Positions 4,635 to 5,863 of a DNA stretch of 5,863 nucleotides are shown piece by piece. The number at the start of each line of letters is the position of its first letter. Positions within the stretch are counted from its first letter, which is position 1. Both the position numbers and the translations under genes were made by a program. The DNA comes from Gammaproteobacteria bacterium RBG_16_37_9. Lineage in GTDB: Bacteria; Pseudomonadota; Gammaproteobacteria; UBA9339. The stretch is from assembly GCA_001801345.1 (NCBI GenBank), contig MGXJ01000014.1, forward strand, positions 1 to 5,863, in the 5' to 3' direction. Under the pieces are notes generated by a model, which saw only the letters and a list, made by a program, of their open reading frames with translations, did no database searches and was not told the DNA's origin.

Positions 4635-5300
4635 GATTTAGCGGATTTGTCTTCGTTACTTAGTCCACAGGAAAAAGAGCGGGCTGCTAAATATATGGTA
4701 AAAAAAGCAGCGGATAGTTTTATTATTTCACGGGCTGTTTTACGAGCATTACTTGCAAAATATTTACAAATAGAGCCACAGAGCATAGTTTTTCAGCAAA
4801 ATAAGTATGGAAAGTTATATCTAGATTCTTCACTGCTTCAATTTAATATCTCGCATTCGCATGGTTTGGCCCTCTTTATTTTTGCTTTGAATGCTCCAGT
4901 TGGGATTGATGTAGAATTTGTTCGTCATGATTATAAATTTACAGATATAGCAAAGAAATTTTTTTCCAAAGCAGAAGTTGCAGAATTATTTTCTCTTCCA
5001 GTCAGCCAGCAAATACAAGCTTTTTTTAATTGCTGGTCGCGTAAAGAGGCTTTTATCAAGGCTCTTGGAGAGGGAATGTTTAGCCCCCTTGATGAGTTCT
5101 CTGTTGAAGTTTCTGTTAGCAAAGAGGGCCAGGTTCGATTGTCATATGCTAATGATGACCAAGAGGGCAAGTTTTGGACATTAGAAGCGTTAGATCCAGC
5201 AGATGAGTATTCTGGAGCATTTGCAGTTGGTTTGGCCGAATACACGACTGATTTTTATGATTTTGAAGGGCTTAACTCCTTTTCTTCAAAAAAACCTTGA
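4548..5300 (+). CDS. Sfp/HetI-type 4'-phosphopantetheinyl transferase
   Basis: Transfers the 4'-phosphopantetheine arm of coenzyme A to a conserved serine on carrier proteins of fatty acid, polyketide or peptide synthesis, in the cytoplasm. The 250-residue, two-lobed protein shows the Sfp-group motifs in order: NKYGKLYL (85-92), FNISHSHGLALFIF (99-112), VGIDVEFV (118-125) and FNCWSRKEAFIKALGEG (160-176). Mg2+ and CoA binding residues correspond to D121, E123 and E167, all present. The ATG at 4548 lies 3 nt after a palindromic element, with no normally spaced ribosome binding site. An in-frame TTG at 4533 inside the palindrome is possible but less likely. No carrier protein or synthase gene is nearby, so its target may be the general acyl carrier protein or a distant pathway. 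A deleted copy lies at 1953-2113. Confidence 0.95.
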   Translation: MLWQSPKNFQILKANQAHVWRATLIRTEKDLADLSSLLSPQEKERAAKYMVKKAADSFIISRAVLRALLAKYLQIEPQSIVFQQNKYGKLYLDSSLLQFNISHSHGLALFIFALNAPVGIDVEFVRHDYKFTDIAKKFFSKAEVAELFSLPVSQQIQAFFNCWSRKEAFIKALGEGMFSPLDEFSVEVSVSKEGQVRLSYANDDQEGKFWTLEALDPADEYSGAFAVGLAEYTTDFYDFEGLNSFSSKKP

Positions 5301-5338
5301 CAAACATAAAAAATTGTTAAATAAACCTTCAGGTTTCA

Positions 5339-5367
5339 TTGACAAAAGGGTATTAATTGGTGAGAAT
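5339..5367 (+). promoter_or_regulatory. Probable sigma70-type promoter of the tRNA cluster
   Basis: A perfect -35 box TTGACA (5339-5344) is followed after 17 bp by GAGAAT (5362-5367), which matches TATAAT at four of six positions including the key A2 and T6. Transcription would start around 5374, some 20 nt before tRNA-Tyr, a typical leader for a tRNA operon. A second TTGACA at 5297-5302 overlaps the PPTase stop but has no convincing -10 at the right distance. Confidence 0.55.
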
Positions 5368-5393
5368 GCTTGGTTTAATTTTTTTAACGAGTA

Positions 5394-5476
<83 letters not shown>

Positions 5477-5548
5477 GAGATATAAAAAAAAGAAGTATCC
5501 TGCGCTAAAAATTAGTTCGGTGGCATGTTTTAAGTTTGTGATGCTTTT

Positions 5549-5619
5549 GCGGGTGTAGTTCAATGGTAGAACTTCAGCCTTCCAAGCTGATAGCGTGGGT
5601 TCGATTCCCATCGCCCGCT
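5549..5619 (+). tRNA. tRNA-Gly (TCC)
   Basis: A 71-nt tRNA. The acceptor stem GCGGGTG pairs with CGCCCGC (one G-U pair), the D arm contains GTAGTTCAATGGTAGAAC, the anticodon stem TCAGC/GCTGA carries TCC at 5581-5583, and the T arm is GTGGG-TTCGATT-CCCAT. The discriminator is T, and CCA is not encoded. It reads GGA and GGG glycine codons. Confidence 0.97.
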
Positions 5620-5680
5620 TGTGTATTAGAGCCTGTTTATAAACTTGCTCTTATGATGGCTGGGTAGGTGAGTTTAGTAG

Positions 5681-5756
<76 letters not shown>

Positions 5757-5762
5757 GGTAGC

Positions 5763-5780
5763 CGCAAGCTTTAGCTTGCG
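5763..5780 (+). other. Small GC-containing hairpin after tRNA-Thr
   Basis: CGCAAGC and GCTTGCG form a perfect 7-bp stem with a TTTA loop, 6 nt after the tRNA. It is followed by TTAATAAG, not a continuous T-run; a run of seven T comes only about 18 nt later. It may be a processing or attenuation hairpin between the tRNAs and a downstream gene rather than a full terminator. The remaining bases to the window end are AT-rich and show no gene start that I can support. Confidence 0.4.
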
Positions 5781-5863
5781 TTAATAAGAGCAGCGATTTT
5801 TTTAAGTAATGTTATAAGAGAAATTTTGAAAGTATTTTTATTTTATTTAATTAAATTATTTAA

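Noticed and set aside
5323..5336. AAACC/GGTTT hairpin after the PPTase gene as a terminator
   Set aside because: Only 5 bp, AT-rich, and followed by CATTGAC instead of a T-run.

Overview
The window is an AT-rich bacterial chromosome segment. It carries ordinary housekeeping genes, a small accessory island, and a run of tRNA genes. The lineage cannot be fixed from this sequence. The exported protein with a eukaryote-like PARP fold would fit a host-associated or intracellular Gram-negative-type bacterium (Dependentiae-like or Legionella-like lifestyles come to mind), but that is inference.

Left part (1-1841): the 3' end of thiD (HMP/HMP-phosphate kinase, thiamine pathway), then an AlkD-type DNA glycosylase and a three-cysteine AhpC peroxiredoxin, all on the plus strand. 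A perfect 28-bp inverted repeat (461-539) sits between thiD and alkD. It supplies the last codons of thiD and ends 6 nt before the alkD start codon.

Middle (1846-4544): two near-identical copies of a related palindromic element (1846-1952 and 4437-4544) bracket about 2.5 kb. Each copy is followed directly by the 5' end of a phosphopantetheinyl transferase (PPTase) gene. The left copy is a gutted pseudogene; the right copy is intact. Between them lie a YhcG/DUF1016-type PDDEXK nuclease gene (plus strand) and, convergent to it, a signal-peptide-bearing protein whose C-terminal third reads as a PARP-type ADP-ribosyltransferase domain with an H-Y-E triad. The repeats are in perfect register, 2592 bp apart, so recombination between them would remove the cargo and restore a simple ahpC - element - PPTase arrangement.

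Right part (4548-5756): the intact Sfp/HetI-type PPTase gene, a good promoter candidate, then tRNA-Tyr(GTA), tRNA-Gly(TCC) and tRNA-Thr(GGT). This tRNA order is the one that precedes tuf in many bacteria, so a tuf gene probably follows just outside the window.

The main points of interest are the secreted PARP-like protein, the covarying palindromic element family with its gene-hugging positions and promoter-like loops, and the mosaic PPTase pseudogene that marks how the island arrived.
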